DNA from: Chloroflexota bacterium
Lineage (GTDB): Bacteria > Chloroflexota > Anaerolineae > Promineifilales > Promineifilaceae
Reading direction: 5' to 3'
Assembly (NCBI GenBank): GCA_022616275.1
Contig: JAKEFB010000095.1
Span: 1 to 61,652, forward strand
DNA: 61,652 nucleotides
Shown piece by piece: positions 27,235-36,903 of the stretch. Below the pieces are notes generated by a model. That model worked only from the letters and a program-made list of their open reading frames with translations. It searched no databases and was not told where the DNA came from. The translations under genes were made by a program, and so were the position numbers. Position 1 is the first letter of the stretch, and each line of letters opens with the position of its first letter.

Positions 27235-28479
27235 CTAGGCATTTTTGCCGGAAACCACTTCACGGAAGTAGCCTTCAATTTCATCTACCATGCGCTGTTC
27301 GGTAAAACAGGCCTCGACCGTTTCGCGAGCCGCCCTGGCCAGCCGGCTGCGCAAGGCCGGGTCGCGGGCCAGCCGGGTAATCTGCCCCGCCAGCATCGTG
27401 GCGTTCTCCGCTTCAAAGGTCAGGCCATTTTCCCCATCCTGCAATAGCTCCGGCGTTCCCCCGGTGGTCGTGCCTATGACCACCAGGCCACAGGCCATCG
27501 CTTCCTGGACGATCCGCGCCAGCGGCTCAGGCCAGACCGAGGGAAACAGCAAAACGTCGTGACTGGCCAGGATGGCTGGCATTTGTTCCCGCGGCGCCTG
27601 GCCAGGCAAGGTGACAATCCCGGCCAACCCCAAGACCTGAATACGAGCCTGCAACAGCTCGACGTAAGCCGGCGCGCCGCCACCGGCAATCGTCAGGGCC
27701 AGGCGCAAGGAGGGGTCTGCCCGCACGGCCTGCCCGACCGCCTCCACGGCCGTATGCACCCCCTTGTCTGCCCGGAGTTGCCCGGCGTAGAGCAGACGCA
27801 GTACTGGCCCGTGACCGTTAGGTGAGCGCGGAACGAAGACGGCCGGATCAACACCATTATGGATCACCTGCGTGTGGCTGAGTGGAACACCTGCCTGCTC
27901 GACCATGAATTGTTGCATATAGGCGCTGACGCAGAGCACATGCTCGAAAGCCGGTTGGTGACGCGGCGCGGCCGGTAACAACCAGCGACGGGCTACCGCT
28001 CCCACCAGTTGCTTGGGCCGGCGCAGCCACGGGCGAGCGGCCGGATCAGACCAGTAAATAGCGTGAACGGCCGGCTCGGCCGGCCAGGAACTGGCCAGGT
28101 AATAGACGACCCGGCCGGGGCAAAGCTGTTCGGCTCGCCAGGCCAGACTAAGGGGCAGGTTCCACATACCATTGATGAAAATGATGTCTGGGACAAAGCT
28201 GGCTACCCGCCGGGCCAACATCCGGCTATTTTGCTGCTCACGCCAACGATAAGTCAGCGTATAGGGGGCATGGTAGTAAAATTGGTCCGGGCTCTCCAGG
28301 TGGAGAGCCCGCTCTACGCCAGGCTCAGGAGCGGTGAGTTCGGCTGCCCGGTGGTTGCTGGTCAATACCCACACCTGGTGGCCGCGTTGCTTCAGCAGGC
28401 CGGCCACGTCGGCCGTCAGTTGCTCCCAACCGCCGATTTCAAAAGGCGGAAAATAGTTGGAAATGATGAGGATGCGCAT
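27235..28479 (-). CDS. family 4 glycosyltransferase
   Basis: 'MRILIISNYFPPFEIGGWEQ' with the GG-x-E acceptor loop, 'VIHNGVDPAVFVPRS', 'LLYAGQLRADKGVHTAVEAV', and 'HDVLLFPSVWPEPLARIVQE' followed by 'CGLVVIGTTTGGTPELL' define a classical GT4 enzyme. The frame is open 34 codons further upstream, but the ATG at 28479 coincides with the conserved start and avoids the preceding sulfotransferase gene; 414 residues. Confidence 0.85.
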   Translation of the reverse strand: MRILIISNYFPPFEIGGWEQLTADVAGLLKQRGHQVWVLTSNHRAAELTAPEPGVERALHLESPDQFYYHAPYTLTYRWREQQNSRMLARRVASFVPDIIFINGMWNLPLSLAWRAEQLCPGRVVYYLASSWPAEPAVHAIYWSDPAARPWLRRPKQLVGAVARRWLLPAAPRHQPAFEHVLCVSAYMQQFMVEQAGVPLSHTQVIHNGVDPAVFVPRSPNGHGPVLRLLYAGQLRADKGVHTAVEAVGQAVRADPSLRLALTIAGGGAPAYVELLQARIQVLGLAGIVTLPGQAPREQMPAILASHDVLLFPSVWPEPLARIVQEAMACGLVVIGTTTGGTPELLQDGENGLTFEAENATMLAGQITRLARDPALRSRLARAARETVEACFTEQRMVDEIEGYFREVVSGKNA

Positions 28480-28523
28480 CTTAGTGCCTGGCCAGGGGCC
28501 AAGACTATCAGTCGTTTGAGTTC

Positions 28524-29366
28524 CTACCACCTCTTGCCAGGCACTGCTACATGGCAAAGCCGCTGCCACATCTCGTCGCACGCCTGCCGGAGGTGCTCAT
28601 CAATGGCCAGGGCTGGGTTGCGCTGGACAGACGAGGCAGAGATTCCGGCCGCCATTTGCGGTTCAAAGCCAATCTCCAGGAAATCGCAAATCGCGGCCAG
28701 CTCGGTCGCCGGATCGGCCACGACCGATTCATAACGCACCAGCCGGACGCGCCGGTCATGGGCCAGACCCAGGTCAAAAAAGAGGCGATTCTGGAAGAGC
28801 CAGTACAGGGCGGCGCCCGATTCCGGCGACAGGTCCGGCCGCCAGCAGGAGCGAAGGTGGGCCTGCGTCTCGGCCGGCGGCCGCAGGTCGGCAAACTCGG
28901 AAAAGTCGTCCTGTACCCACGAATTGACGTGATTGATACGGTCGGCCGGGCCAAACTTTCTCAGCGAGGAGTTCACTACATCGTCGTAATGCCGGCAGGC
29001 AAAGAGAATTTTTGCCTCTGGAAAGGTGTCCAAGAAAACACAGGTGCGGTAGGTATCCAGGATCGGCTTAAACAACGTGATGGGCGCGTGGCTGCGGCCG
29101 ACCAGTTCTTGAATGAGCAACAATTCACGCAGCCGCCAGTCGTGAAATGCCGCCGGGTGGGTTTCATTATAGACCTCCAACTGCCAAGAGCGGTCCAATT
29201 GCAGGACGAGCATGGAAGTCCCCGAACGGCCACAGCCAACCAGGAAGGCTGGCCGGGAAGGTTGGCCGGAGTAGTGCCAGCGCTGCTGGGTCCGTTTCCA
29301 GAGCGCCGTTTTCTTACGGCCAGCCTCGCGCCGCAGATAATGTAGCCTGACCCTAAAACGACTCAC
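28524..29366 (-). CDS. sulfotransferase family protein
   Basis: A basic N-terminal helix (RLHYLRREAGRKKTALWKR) precedes 'AFLVGCGRSGTSMLVLQLD', a clear 5'-phosphosulfate loop, and 'AKILFACRHYDDVVNSSLRK' at the 3'-phosphate site. 'RLVRYESVVADPATELAAI' is the second family element. 280 residues, GTG start. Belongs to the Sulfotransfer_3-like group common in polysaccharide loci. Confidence 0.8.
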   Translation of the reverse strand: MSRFRVRLHYLRREAGRKKTALWKRTQQRWHYSGQPSRPAFLVGCGRSGTSMLVLQLDRSWQLEVYNETHPAAFHDWRLRELLLIQELVGRSHAPITLFKPILDTYRTCVFLDTFPEAKILFACRHYDDVVNSSLRKFGPADRINHVNSWVQDDFSEFADLRPPAETQAHLRSCWRPDLSPESGAALYWLFQNRLFFDLGLAHDRRVRLVRYESVVADPATELAAICDFLEIGFEPQMAAGISASSVQRNPALAIDEHLRQACDEMWQRLCHVAVPGKRW

Positions 29367-29389
29367 GGTTATCGTCCGTCGGCTGGCCT

Positions 29390-30868
29390 CTAGCGCCTTA
29401 ACAGTGCCACCCGGACGGCAAAGATCAGCCCAAGCAGAAGCAAAATTGGGGCCACGCCCAGTAAGAGGGTGTTACCCGGTGATGTGTTCGCGACGGCCGG
29501 TTGGCTATTCTCCCGGAAGGGTACGGGTGTAGGAGAGGGTAGTGGCGCTAACGGTGTCGAAGTAGGCGGCGGCGTGGGCGTCGGCGTGACCGTTGGCGTA
29601 GGCTCGATGGTCAGCTCCGGCGCGTCGGTTAATATGCGCTGCATGGCATACAAACCGCGCTTGGGTTCGCCAGGCGCATCGCCAAAAGTAGCCACCAGTT
29701 GGTTGCCGGCGTGCACCGCCAGCCTGATGTCGTGGGCCGAAATGCGCTCGCCGGACTCGTCGCTACTGTTGAGCCGGATGAGGTAAGCCAGCGAAATCGG
29801 CGACCACTGAATGCCATCCCAATAAGCGTGATATAGCCCGGTGGGCCAGCGGATGTTACCGATAAAGTGGGTCCGGCCAAGCGAATCCACCGCCAGGCCA
29901 TCACCACGTGCCTGGCCCATCAATTCGCCGAAAACATGCTTTGTTTCGCTCCAGCTCTCGCCCCAATCAGTGGAATAGCGATGTTCGCGATGGACTCCTT
30001 CGTCGCCGGCCCAGACAATATTTACCACGCCATCCAATACAGTCATAGCCGGGAACGCCATCCGCAGCTCTTCCGGCGATTCGTCGGCTTCGTCAATAGT
30101 GATCGGGAAGACCCAGTTCTGGCCGCCGTCCAGGGAGTGGGAGTAGCGCAACCAGGTCCCGGCCGCACCCACGGCGATATTCAAGTCAATGTACGTCCAG
30201 GTGGCGTGCAGGCCGTCGTTTTCGTCAAGAACAAACTGTATCACCGAAGGGATCAGGTTCGGGGGGGCATCCGGGTCCAGCCGGTGTAAATTCAACCAGC
30301 TTTCTCCCTTATCCTCTGATCGCTTGTAATACAGGCCCGACCCGGCGCTGGCCGGTTGGGCATAAAGAACGTGGAACACGCCGGCGGAATCCACCAGGAT
30401 TTCAAACAGAAAAGTGGGAATGTCCAGGCGAACGGGTTTCTGCCAGTGGCGCACCGTCAGGGCGTCGTAAGCCGGCGCGCTGGTGTAATACACGGGGCCG
30501 GTCTCGCCTTCGCTCCAGGCCAGGTGCAAGAAGCCATTGCCATCAACCGTAATCGTCACGTGGACGATGGGCAAGCCTGGAGCAGCCGCGTAAACGTCTA
30601 CGGGGCTGGCCCAGGTCGTACCGTTAAAATTGGTATAGAGAATAGCGGCCCGGCCGTCGGCCGAACCGGTTTCAACCCAGAAAACATGCACCAGCCCATA
30701 CTGGTCGCTCACCATGTAAGGCTTGCTGGCCGAGGCGTCCTGGCTCGATAGGCGATAGGGTTCTGACCAGCGATTGTCCATCACCTGGCCGGCCGAAGCT
30801 ATCGGCCGGAACACGAACAACAACAGCACACCGAGAATAAATACACCAGCACTATATCGTCTTGTCAT
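29390..30868 (-). CDS. BNR/sialidase-like surface protein with Pro-Thr stalk and C-terminal anchor
   Basis: Signal peptide (about 1-27, ending ASA), then a six-bladed-type propeller with BNR/Asp-box-like repeats such as 'SEDKGESWLNLH', 'SLDGGQNWVFP' and 'STDWGESWSETK'. A stalk of PTP/PT repeats (about 425-455) leads to a C-terminal membrane helix (TLLLGVAPILLLLGLIFAV) and a terminal Arg pair. I see no catalytic Arg triad or FRIP motif, so sialidase activity is not supported. It has the same layout as the 1021-residue protein at 55561-58626. Confidence 0.75.
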   Translation of the reverse strand: MTRRYSAGVFILGVLLLFVFRPIASAGQVMDNRWSEPYRLSSQDASASKPYMVSDQYGLVHVFWVETGSADGRAAILYTNFNGTTWASPVDVYAAAPGLPIVHVTITVDGNGFLHLAWSEGETGPVYYTSAPAYDALTVRHWQKPVRLDIPTFLFEILVDSAGVFHVLYAQPASAGSGLYYKRSEDKGESWLNLHRLDPDAPPNLIPSVIQFVLDENDGLHATWTYIDLNIAVGAAGTWLRYSHSLDGGQNWVFPITIDEADESPEELRMAFPAMTVLDGVVNIVWAGDEGVHREHRYSTDWGESWSETKHVFGELMGQARGDGLAVDSLGRTHFIGNIRWPTGLYHAYWDGIQWSPISLAYLIRLNSSDESGERISAHDIRLAVHAGNQLVATFGDAPGEPKRGLYAMQRILTDAPELTIEPTPTVTPTPTPPPTSTPLAPLPSPTPVPFRENSQPAVANTSPGNTLLLGVAPILLLLGLIFAVRVALLRR

Positions 30869-30920
30869 AGCTTTTTATACCTGCCCTATCACCGCGCAAC
30901 CAAAGGTTGTCCTCAGCCTG

Positions 30921-32195
30921 TCAAGTTAGCAAAGCGGCCCGGTATAACGCCTCCAGTCGCCGCGTAGACGCTGCCCACGAATGTTGGGCCACGGCCTGCT
31001 GCCGGGCGTTGCTTCCTAGCCGCCGCCGGCCGGCGGGATCGTCGAGCAGATCGACAATTGCCTGGGCCAGTTGCGCACCGTCGCCGGGTGGAGCCAACAA
31101 CCCATTATGGCCATGCTCAATCACTTCGGCAATTTGCCCGGCCGCGGAGGCGACAATGGCCTTACCGGCGGCCATATACTCGTACAGCTTGAGCGGCGAG
31201 AACCACAATTCCTGGGGCAACGAAGGATACGGGGCAACGGCCACGTCGGCCGCTGCCAGCCAGCCAGGAATAGAATCGTGGGCCACGTAGCCGGTAATGA
31301 AGACGGCCTTGGCCAATCCTGAGCCGGCGATCTTCGCCTCAACCCCTGGGCGGGCCGGTCCGTCGCCGACCAACAGAAGTTTAGCATCTGGCCATTTCTG
31401 GACAACACGGGCAAAAGCCTCGACCAGCAACTCCAGGCCGTGCCAGGGCTGGAAACCACCGACAAAAATAACGACTGGCTCGCCATCCAGGCCGAGCCGG
31501 GCGCGTACCGGCCGGGGATCGCCGGCCGGGGCGAAAATAGCCGGGTCCACGCCGTTGGGAATGACGGCAATTTTCTCCGGCGCAACCCCCCACCGGCTGA
31601 CGAAGTGCCGCCTGGCCGCGTCGGAAACACAAATTAACGTGGTCGCCGAGTGAAAGCTCAGGCGGGTGGCCCAGGTCGCCATGGCACCTTGCAGACCCCG
31701 CAGCGGCCGGCCAACCAGGGCGCTCTCCAGCAATAGATCGGCGTCAACGGTCAGCACACGGGGAATGTTCAGCCGGCGGCAGGCCAGCGCCGCCCCCAGG
31801 CCAAACAGGGTATGGTATTCGTGGCACAATTGGTAGTGGGACAGGACGCGCCGGGCGCCTTCATAGAAGCGCAGGCTGTCAAATAGCCCCAGGTAAGGCA
31901 GCGCCAGCTCGCTCTGCAGCCGCCGAAGGCCGCTTTCCACGGCTTTAAAGGGCCGGGTCCCGCTCAGGCCAGCCGGCGCCTTCCACGATTCTTCCGGCCG
32001 GGCCAGGTCGTCAACGCCAACCACAGCCCGGCCCTGCAAAGTTAGCAGCGACACCTGGTGGCCGCCTTGCCGCAGCCCCTGGATAGTGTGCCGGATCAGG
32101 ACGGCCGGGCCGGTGGTGGCCGCCAGGTCAACGCCGACGCTTTGCACGGCATAGGCAATGCGCCATTTCTCGCCGGATGCCTGCCCCAAACTCAT
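30921..32195 (-). CDS. family 4 glycosyltransferase
   Basis: 'IAYAVQSVGVDLAATTGPAV' leads the acceptor domain, 'IAVIPNGVDPAIFAPAGDP' the linker, 'VIFVGGFQPWHGLELLVEAF' and 'ADVAVAPYPSLPQELWFSPL' then 'KLYEYMAAGKAIVASAAG' the donor site (ExF-x-Y variant seen in many GT4). The ATG at 32195 lies 10 bases past the stop of the upstream GT4 gene; 424 residues. An extension to 32303 would only overlap that gene. Confidence 0.85.
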   Translation of the reverse strand: MSLGQASGEKWRIAYAVQSVGVDLAATTGPAVLIRHTIQGLRQGGHQVSLLTLQGRAVVGVDDLARPEESWKAPAGLSGTRPFKAVESGLRRLQSELALPYLGLFDSLRFYEGARRVLSHYQLCHEYHTLFGLGAALACRRLNIPRVLTVDADLLLESALVGRPLRGLQGAMATWATRLSFHSATTLICVSDAARRHFVSRWGVAPEKIAVIPNGVDPAIFAPAGDPRPVRARLGLDGEPVVIFVGGFQPWHGLELLVEAFARVVQKWPDAKLLLVGDGPARPGVEAKIAGSGLAKAVFITGYVAHDSIPGWLAAADVAVAPYPSLPQELWFSPLKLYEYMAAGKAIVASAAGQIAEVIEHGHNGLLAPPGDGAQLAQAIVDLLDDPAGRRRLGSNARQQAVAQHSWAASTRRLEALYRAALLT

Positions 32196-32205
32196 GACAC
32201 GATGG

Positions 32206-33465
32206 TTAGCCCCTATCCCCGTGGCAACTTCGTTGCCTCGTCCCCTGTCCCCTGACCTGGTGATAGACCGCGTCCAGGCCGGCAGCAATGGCCCGCCAGT
32301 CATAACAGGCCTCCACCAACGTCCGGCCGGCCTGGCCCAGCGCCTGCCGGCGCGACGGATCTCTCAGCAGCTCGCACACCCTGGCCGCAAAATCCTGTGG
32401 TTCATCGGCGATAAGCAGGTGCCGGCCGTCTGTCACCTCCAGCCCCTCGGCGCCAATGGTCGTCGAGACCACTGCCTTGCCCATAGCCAGCGCCTCCAAT
32501 ATTTTCAGCCGGGTCCCACTACCCTGGCGCAGCGGCACCACGTAGACGGTCGCCTCAGCTATATACGGCCGGACGTCGGGTACAAAGCCGGTGACCCGAA
32601 TGTTGGGCTGCTGCCCCAGGGCCAGGATGTCCGGCGGGGGCTGGAGACCAACAATATCCATCTGAACGGCGGGAAACTCGCCCCGAATAGCCGGCAGGGT
32701 GTCCCGGCAAAAATAAGTCATGGCCTCGGCATTTGGCGGCCAGCCCATGGCCCCGGTGAAGACCAGGCGTGGTGGGGAGTCCCCGCCGGCCGGCTCCGGA
32801 GCCGGCCGGAAGTAGCCGGTGTCCACGCCGTTCGGAATGAGGCTGATGGGGGTCGCCGGCGCCAGTTGCCGGATGAGTTCCCCGTCCCGGCCGGAAACGA
32901 CAACGCAGTGGTCAGACGATTCGACGGCCAGCTTTTCATAGCGGCGCATCTTGCGCGCCTCCGCTTTTTTTCGCCGGCGGGGCAGCCACTGGGGGATTGC
33001 CCGCCACTCTTGCTCCGCCAGGTCGGCCCAGGCATTATCGGTACACAGCAGCACCGGCGTGACCACCGGCCGGGGCAGGTACTGCCAGACCATAATCTGG
33101 TTCACGTGGATCAGGTCAAAGTGCTGGCTGGCCAGCAAAGTATTGAGCCGGGCCTGCAGCGCGGGACGGTAAATTCTATCTATGACCAGCGGCAGGGGCG
33201 AGCGGCGCTGCTGCAGCCATTGGCGCCACCCGCTGCGGCGCAGCCGCGCCACCAGGCGGTTGTGTTCCGGCGAATGGAAATCCTGAAGCTCCAGCCGGCA
33301 GTGGGGTAGAAGGGCAGCTATTTCTCCGGCCGGCACCCCCCGGCGGTTGATGGCCCACAAGGTTATCTCGTGCCGGGAACTGAGATGGCGCAGCAGGTGC
33401 AACAACCGGATTTCGGCCCCTTTATAAAAGGAGGGGACGTAAGAAGCCAGAACGAGAACACGCAT
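32206..33465 (-). CDS. family 4 glycosyltransferase
   Basis: 'MRVLVLASYVPSFYKGAEIR' start, 'ISLIPNGVDTGYFRPAPEP', 'LVFTGAMGWPPNAEAMTYF', and 'VYVVPLRQGSGTRLKILEAL' followed by 'GKAVVSTTIGAEGLEV' place it in the same GT4 subgroup as the genes at 7.4, 10.1 and 16.7 kb. The ATG at 33465 is preferred over a start four codons earlier. A 7-bp tandem repeat array lies immediately upstream (33488-33530), in place of a normal leader. Confidence 0.85.
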   Translation of the reverse strand: MRVLVLASYVPSFYKGAEIRLLHLLRHLSSRHEITLWAINRRGVPAGEIAALLPHCRLELQDFHSPEHNRLVARLRRSGWRQWLQQRRSPLPLVIDRIYRPALQARLNTLLASQHFDLIHVNQIMVWQYLPRPVVTPVLLCTDNAWADLAEQEWRAIPQWLPRRRKKAEARKMRRYEKLAVESSDHCVVVSGRDGELIRQLAPATPISLIPNGVDTGYFRPAPEPAGGDSPPRLVFTGAMGWPPNAEAMTYFCRDTLPAIRGEFPAVQMDIVGLQPPPDILALGQQPNIRVTGFVPDVRPYIAEATVYVVPLRQGSGTRLKILEALAMGKAVVSTTIGAEGLEVTDGRHLLIADEPQDFAARVCELLRDPSRRQALGQAGRTLVEACYDWRAIAAGLDAVYHQVRGQGTRQRSCHGDRG

Positions 33466-33487
33466 CCAAACTAACACATACAGGCCG

Positions 33488-33530
33488 GACGACAGTCATC
33501 CATCGTCCATCGTCTGTCGTCTGTCGTCCA
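33488..33530. repeat. 7-bp tandem array (CATCGTC/TGTCGTC)
   Basis: Four adjoining 7-bp units, CATCGTC twice then TGTCGTC twice (33501-33528), are preceded by an inverted copy GACGACA (33488-33494). The array fills the gap between the phosphodiesterase stop (33534) and the start of the GT4 gene (33465). Similar arrays occur at 40988-41053 and 42321-42350. Confidence 0.85.
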
Positions 33531-33533
33531 ATC

Positions 33534-35243
33534 CTAATCCACGTAGCCCAGCGCCCGCAGATGTTCCAGTACCTCGGCCGATTCGTCGGCCGAATAGCTG
33601 GCCTCAAAAGGTAAAGCTGTTTCCCGGTCGCCTGGCTGGAAAGTGACCGGCCGGCGGTCTAGAAAGCCACCGGCCAGCGTCTCGCCCATGACCTGGCCAT
33701 CGTAATCTTCGGGGATAGGCACACCGTAAAGATAAAGGAGCGTCGCCGGCAGGTCCATCACCTGCCTTTCTCTGGCGGCCGGCCCCTGGCGGAAGGCCGG
33801 CCCGGCAAAGACAAAAAGACCCTCTTTGCTGTGCCAGCCGGCATCGCCATGCTGCTCCAGAAAATAGCGGTTTAGCGTGGGCCTGGAGATGAGGCCGGGA
33901 TAGATCAGCTTGGCGTTCCAGGGCGTGTCATAGCCGTCGAGAATAATGTCGGGCGCGTGCGCCACGGCCGGGCCTTGATACAGTTGCTCAGGGGTGTAGA
34001 CGGCCGAGAAGAGCGGCCGGCCGTTCTCCGGGTCGCTGATGTCGGCCAGCCGCCGGGCCAGTTCGGCCTGGAGAGCGGCACGCTCCTCGGGCGAGACGAC
34101 GCCAGCCGGCTCGCGGCCGGCCAGGTTCAGGTACAGGTTGCCGGAATACGTGCTTCCTGGAAAGAGGCGGGTGCGGTGGTAATCCAGGTCGTCGGCCAAT
34201 TTGACGTACTGGTGGGCAAAGGGCACCGTCTTCTCCACCTGCCGCCAGAGGCGCCCGGCCGCCGGGCCAGGTAGCCGGAGCAGAACTTCCCGCCGCAGGC
34301 GGCGGCCGGCCTTCTCCACTATTCCGCGCCGCCGCTGCGCCTGAGACGATTGGACCAGGGCGGTGTGCAGTGCGGCGGCGCGTTCGGCCGGCCGGCGTTC
34401 CGGCCGGGCCACGTAGCCGCCGTCCAAGAGCCATTGGTGCAGCAGAAAGTCGCCACGTACTCGTCGCGAACCGTGATCGGAAAAGAGCAGGGTGTGGTCT
34501 GGCCGGAAGGCGCTGAGCAGATGGTCGAGGTCGCTATCGGTGTCGCCAATGGCCGCTTCAATCTGATCCGGACGGGTGGCGTAATGGTTCACGTGGTCCA
34601 GCAGCATCAGGTTGATGACCAGCACGTCCACCTGGTAAAGCTGGGCCAGCCCGCTGGCGATTTGCGCCTGCCGGGCCTGGTGCTCTCGTTCGTCGGCCAG
34701 TAACTTGTCGAGAGACGTCGTCTTGCGCAGCTCTTTCAGCCGGCCGCGCGGCGTGTAATCACCAAAGCGCTCCTGGATCCAGGCCAGCGCCCCGGCCGGT
34801 GAGGCCAGCCCGGCTGGCCCGGCCACATTGGCCACCGACTCCGGTGTGCCAAAACCACAGACGATAAAGCCATCTATCTCTCCCGGCGGATGGGTAAAGG
34901 GAACGTTCACCAGTCCAACCCGTATCCCCCTGGCGTTGAGATGCTGCCAGAAGGGCGTGCCCACCCGCACGGCGCTGCTGGTTGGCTGGAACTCATACGT
35001 TCCCGGCCGGCGCCAGAGCATGTCAAAAACGCCGTGCTTGCCGGGATTCTTGCCGGTGACGATGGAGGCCCAGGCAGTAGGGGTCAGCGCCGGTAGCGTC
35101 GAGTGCAGCGCTCCCCACGTTCCCTCAGCCATAAGCCGTTGCAGCGCCGGCAACCGGCCGGCGGCCAACAATGGCGTCACGTACTCCCAGCAGGCTGCAT
35201 CCAGGCCAACAACCAGGGTCCGTGGTGGTCTTTCAGTCCACAT
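33534..35243 (-). CDS. type I phosphodiesterase/nucleotide pyrophosphatase family enzyme
   Basis: Alkaline-phosphatase superfamily hydrolase acting on a phosphate mono/diester or as a phospho-transferase. 'TLVVGLDAACWEYVTPLLAA' holds the first metal Asp, 'ALTPTAWASIVTGKNPGKHG' the Thr nucleophile, 'TLLFSDHGSRRVRGDFLLH' the Asp-His pair, and 'WHSKEGLFVFAGPAFRQG' the last His. Start: the ATG at 35243 overlaps the stop of the paralogous upstream gene by 11 bases (569 residues). It ends 'LEHLRALGYVD' like its paralog. No signal peptide is seen, which suggests a cytoplasmic substrate. Confidence 0.8.
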   Translation of the reverse strand: MWTERPPRTLVVGLDAACWEYVTPLLAAGRLPALQRLMAEGTWGALHSTLPALTPTAWASIVTGKNPGKHGVFDMLWRRPGTYEFQPTSSAVRVGTPFWQHLNARGIRVGLVNVPFTHPPGEIDGFIVCGFGTPESVANVAGPAGLASPAGALAWIQERFGDYTPRGRLKELRKTTSLDKLLADEREHQARQAQIASGLAQLYQVDVLVINLMLLDHVNHYATRPDQIEAAIGDTDSDLDHLLSAFRPDHTLLFSDHGSRRVRGDFLLHQWLLDGGYVARPERRPAERAAALHTALVQSSQAQRRRGIVEKAGRRLRREVLLRLPGPAAGRLWRQVEKTVPFAHQYVKLADDLDYHRTRLFPGSTYSGNLYLNLAGREPAGVVSPEERAALQAELARRLADISDPENGRPLFSAVYTPEQLYQGPAVAHAPDIILDGYDTPWNAKLIYPGLISRPTLNRYFLEQHGDAGWHSKEGLFVFAGPAFRQGPAARERQVMDLPATLLYLYGVPIPEDYDGQVMGETLAGGFLDRRPVTFQPGDRETALPFEASYSADESAEVLEHLRALGYVD

Positions 35244-36903
35244 AGCCAAGCACCCGTAAGTGCTCCATGATCTCTTCCGTTTCTTCGGCCGAGTAAGCGC
35301 CATTTGGGAACAGTGCGTCGCCGGCGTCGCCGGGCTGGAAGCTAACGGCGCGCTGCTCGGCCAGCGTTTCGGACATCACCTGGCCGTCATAATCCTTGGG
35401 CACGGGTATGCCGTAGAGGTGCAGCAGGGTAGCCGGCACGTCCATCACGTGGCGGTCATTGGCCACGCGGCCGGTGGCAAAGTCTACCCCGGCGAAGGCA
35501 AAGATGCCGTCGCGGCTGTGCCAGCCATAATTAGCCCGGCTCTCGACGAAATAGCGGGTGAACGCTTTCTCCGCTTTGGCCTCGCGGCGGTAGGGTGTGC
35601 AGATGTTCCAGGGCGAGCTGTAGCCATCCAGAACCAGGTCGGGTGCATAGGCCACGGCCGGCCCACTGTACAATTGTTCCCGCGCGTAAACACCGGAAAG
35701 GAGCGGTCGCCCGCTGTCCGGATCTTCAATGCGAGCCAGTTGTTCGCGCAGCTCGGCCGCCAAAGCGTGGCGTTCGTCGGGCGGGACCACGCCGCGCGGT
35801 TCACGGCCGGCCTGGTTGAAGTACAACACACCGGAACAGCGGTTGCCGAAAAAGAGGCGTGTCCGGCTATACTCCAGGTGGCTGCTGAAACGGACGTGGT
35901 CATAAGCCAGGGGGACACCCTTCTCCAGGCGGCGCCAGAAACGTTCGGCGGCGCGCGCCGGCAGACGCGGGACCACTTCGCATAGAAGGCGACGGATAAC
36001 CTTCTCTGGAAGGCCCGACCAGCCCTGGTGTACTTGCAGCCATTGGAGCAACATCCAGTTCAAGGTAGAGGCGCGGCCGGCCGGAGCACGTTTCTGCCAG
36101 GTGGCGTAGCCCTGGTCGCGCAGCCAGGCGCTGAGAACAAAATCACCCTTGAGCCGGCGCGAGCCGTGGTCGGAGATCAGCATCACGTTGTCCGGCCGGA
36201 ATCCCTCCAGGAGCCGGCCCACGTCCGCGTCGGAATGGCAGAGGGCCTGTTCCATCTGGGCCATATTCGGCATTTTATGGTTGGCGTGGTCGGGCAGCAT
36301 CAGGTTAATGACCAGCGTTTGCACCTGGTATTGCTCGGCCAGCTCAATGGCTAATGTCACCAGGTGAGCCTGGTGGGTTATTTCGGCAGCCAGCAGCTCG
36401 GCCGGGTCGCCGTTTCTGAAGAGTCGGGGGTTGACAACTGGCTCGTAACGGCCAAAACGACCCTCAATCCAGCCCAGGACTTCGTCCGGATAAGCCAGGT
36501 CAGTTGTGGCCCCGGCCGCGCCAAAACCGCAGAGCACAAAGCCATCCAACGGGGTAGGGGGATGGCTGAAAGGCACGTTGACCAGTCCAACCCGCACACC
36601 GCCCTCATTCAGCCGGCGCCAGAAAGGTGTACCCCGCCGCACACCGGCGTGGGTCATCGCCAGCTCGTAACTGCCTGGCCGCCGCCACATCATGTCAAAA
36701 ATTCCGTGCTTGCCGGGATTCTTGCCGGTAATAATAGAAGCCCAGGCCACGGGCGTTGCCGCCGGCAGAGTGGATTGCAGCGTACCCCAGGCGCCGGCGT
36801 CCAGCAACTGTTGCAAGTTGGGTAACCGGCCGGCAGCCAACAAAGGCTCCAGATAGGCCCAGCAGGCTGCGTCCAGGCCGACGAGCAGCGTTTTCTTCAT
36901 CAT
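35233..36903 (-). CDS. type I phosphodiesterase/nucleotide pyrophosphatase family enzyme (tandem paralog)
   Basis: Close paralog of the downstream gene: 'TLLVGLDAACWAYLEPLLAA', 'PAATPVAWASIITGKNPGKH' (Thr nucleophile; TPVAW instead of TPTAW), 'VMLISDHGSRRLKGDFVLSA' and 'WHSRDGIFAFAGVDFATG'. Length (556) and order of motifs are the same along the whole protein, so the pair arose by tandem duplication. ATG at 36903 overlaps the TGA of the sulfotransferase gene (ATGA), and a second ATG follows at once. Confidence 0.8.
   Translation of the reverse strand: MMKKTLLVGLDAACWAYLEPLLAAGRLPNLQQLLDAGAWGTLQSTLPAATPVAWASIITGKNPGKHGIFDMMWRRPGSYELAMTHAGVRRGTPFWRRLNEGGVRVGLVNVPFSHPPTPLDGFVLCGFGAAGATTDLAYPDEVLGWIEGRFGRYEPVVNPRLFRNGDPAELLAAEITHQAHLVTLAIELAEQYQVQTLVINLMLPDHANHKMPNMAQMEQALCHSDADVGRLLEGFRPDNVMLISDHGSRRLKGDFVLSAWLRDQGYATWQKRAPAGRASTLNWMLLQWLQVHQGWSGLPEKVIRRLLCEVVPRLPARAAERFWRRLEKGVPLAYDHVRFSSHLEYSRTRLFFGNRCSGVLYFNQAGREPRGVVPPDERHALAAELREQLARIEDPDSGRPLLSGVYAREQLYSGPAVAYAPDLVLDGYSSPWNICTPYRREAKAEKAFTRYFVESRANYGWHSRDGIFAFAGVDFATGRVANDRHVMDVPATLLHLYGIPVPKDYDGQVMSETLAEQRAVSFQPGDAGDALFPNGAYSAEETEEIMEHLRVLGYVD

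Noticed and set aside
29390-30868. Active sialidase
   Set aside because: BNR-like blades are present but I find no FRIP motif or arginine triad.
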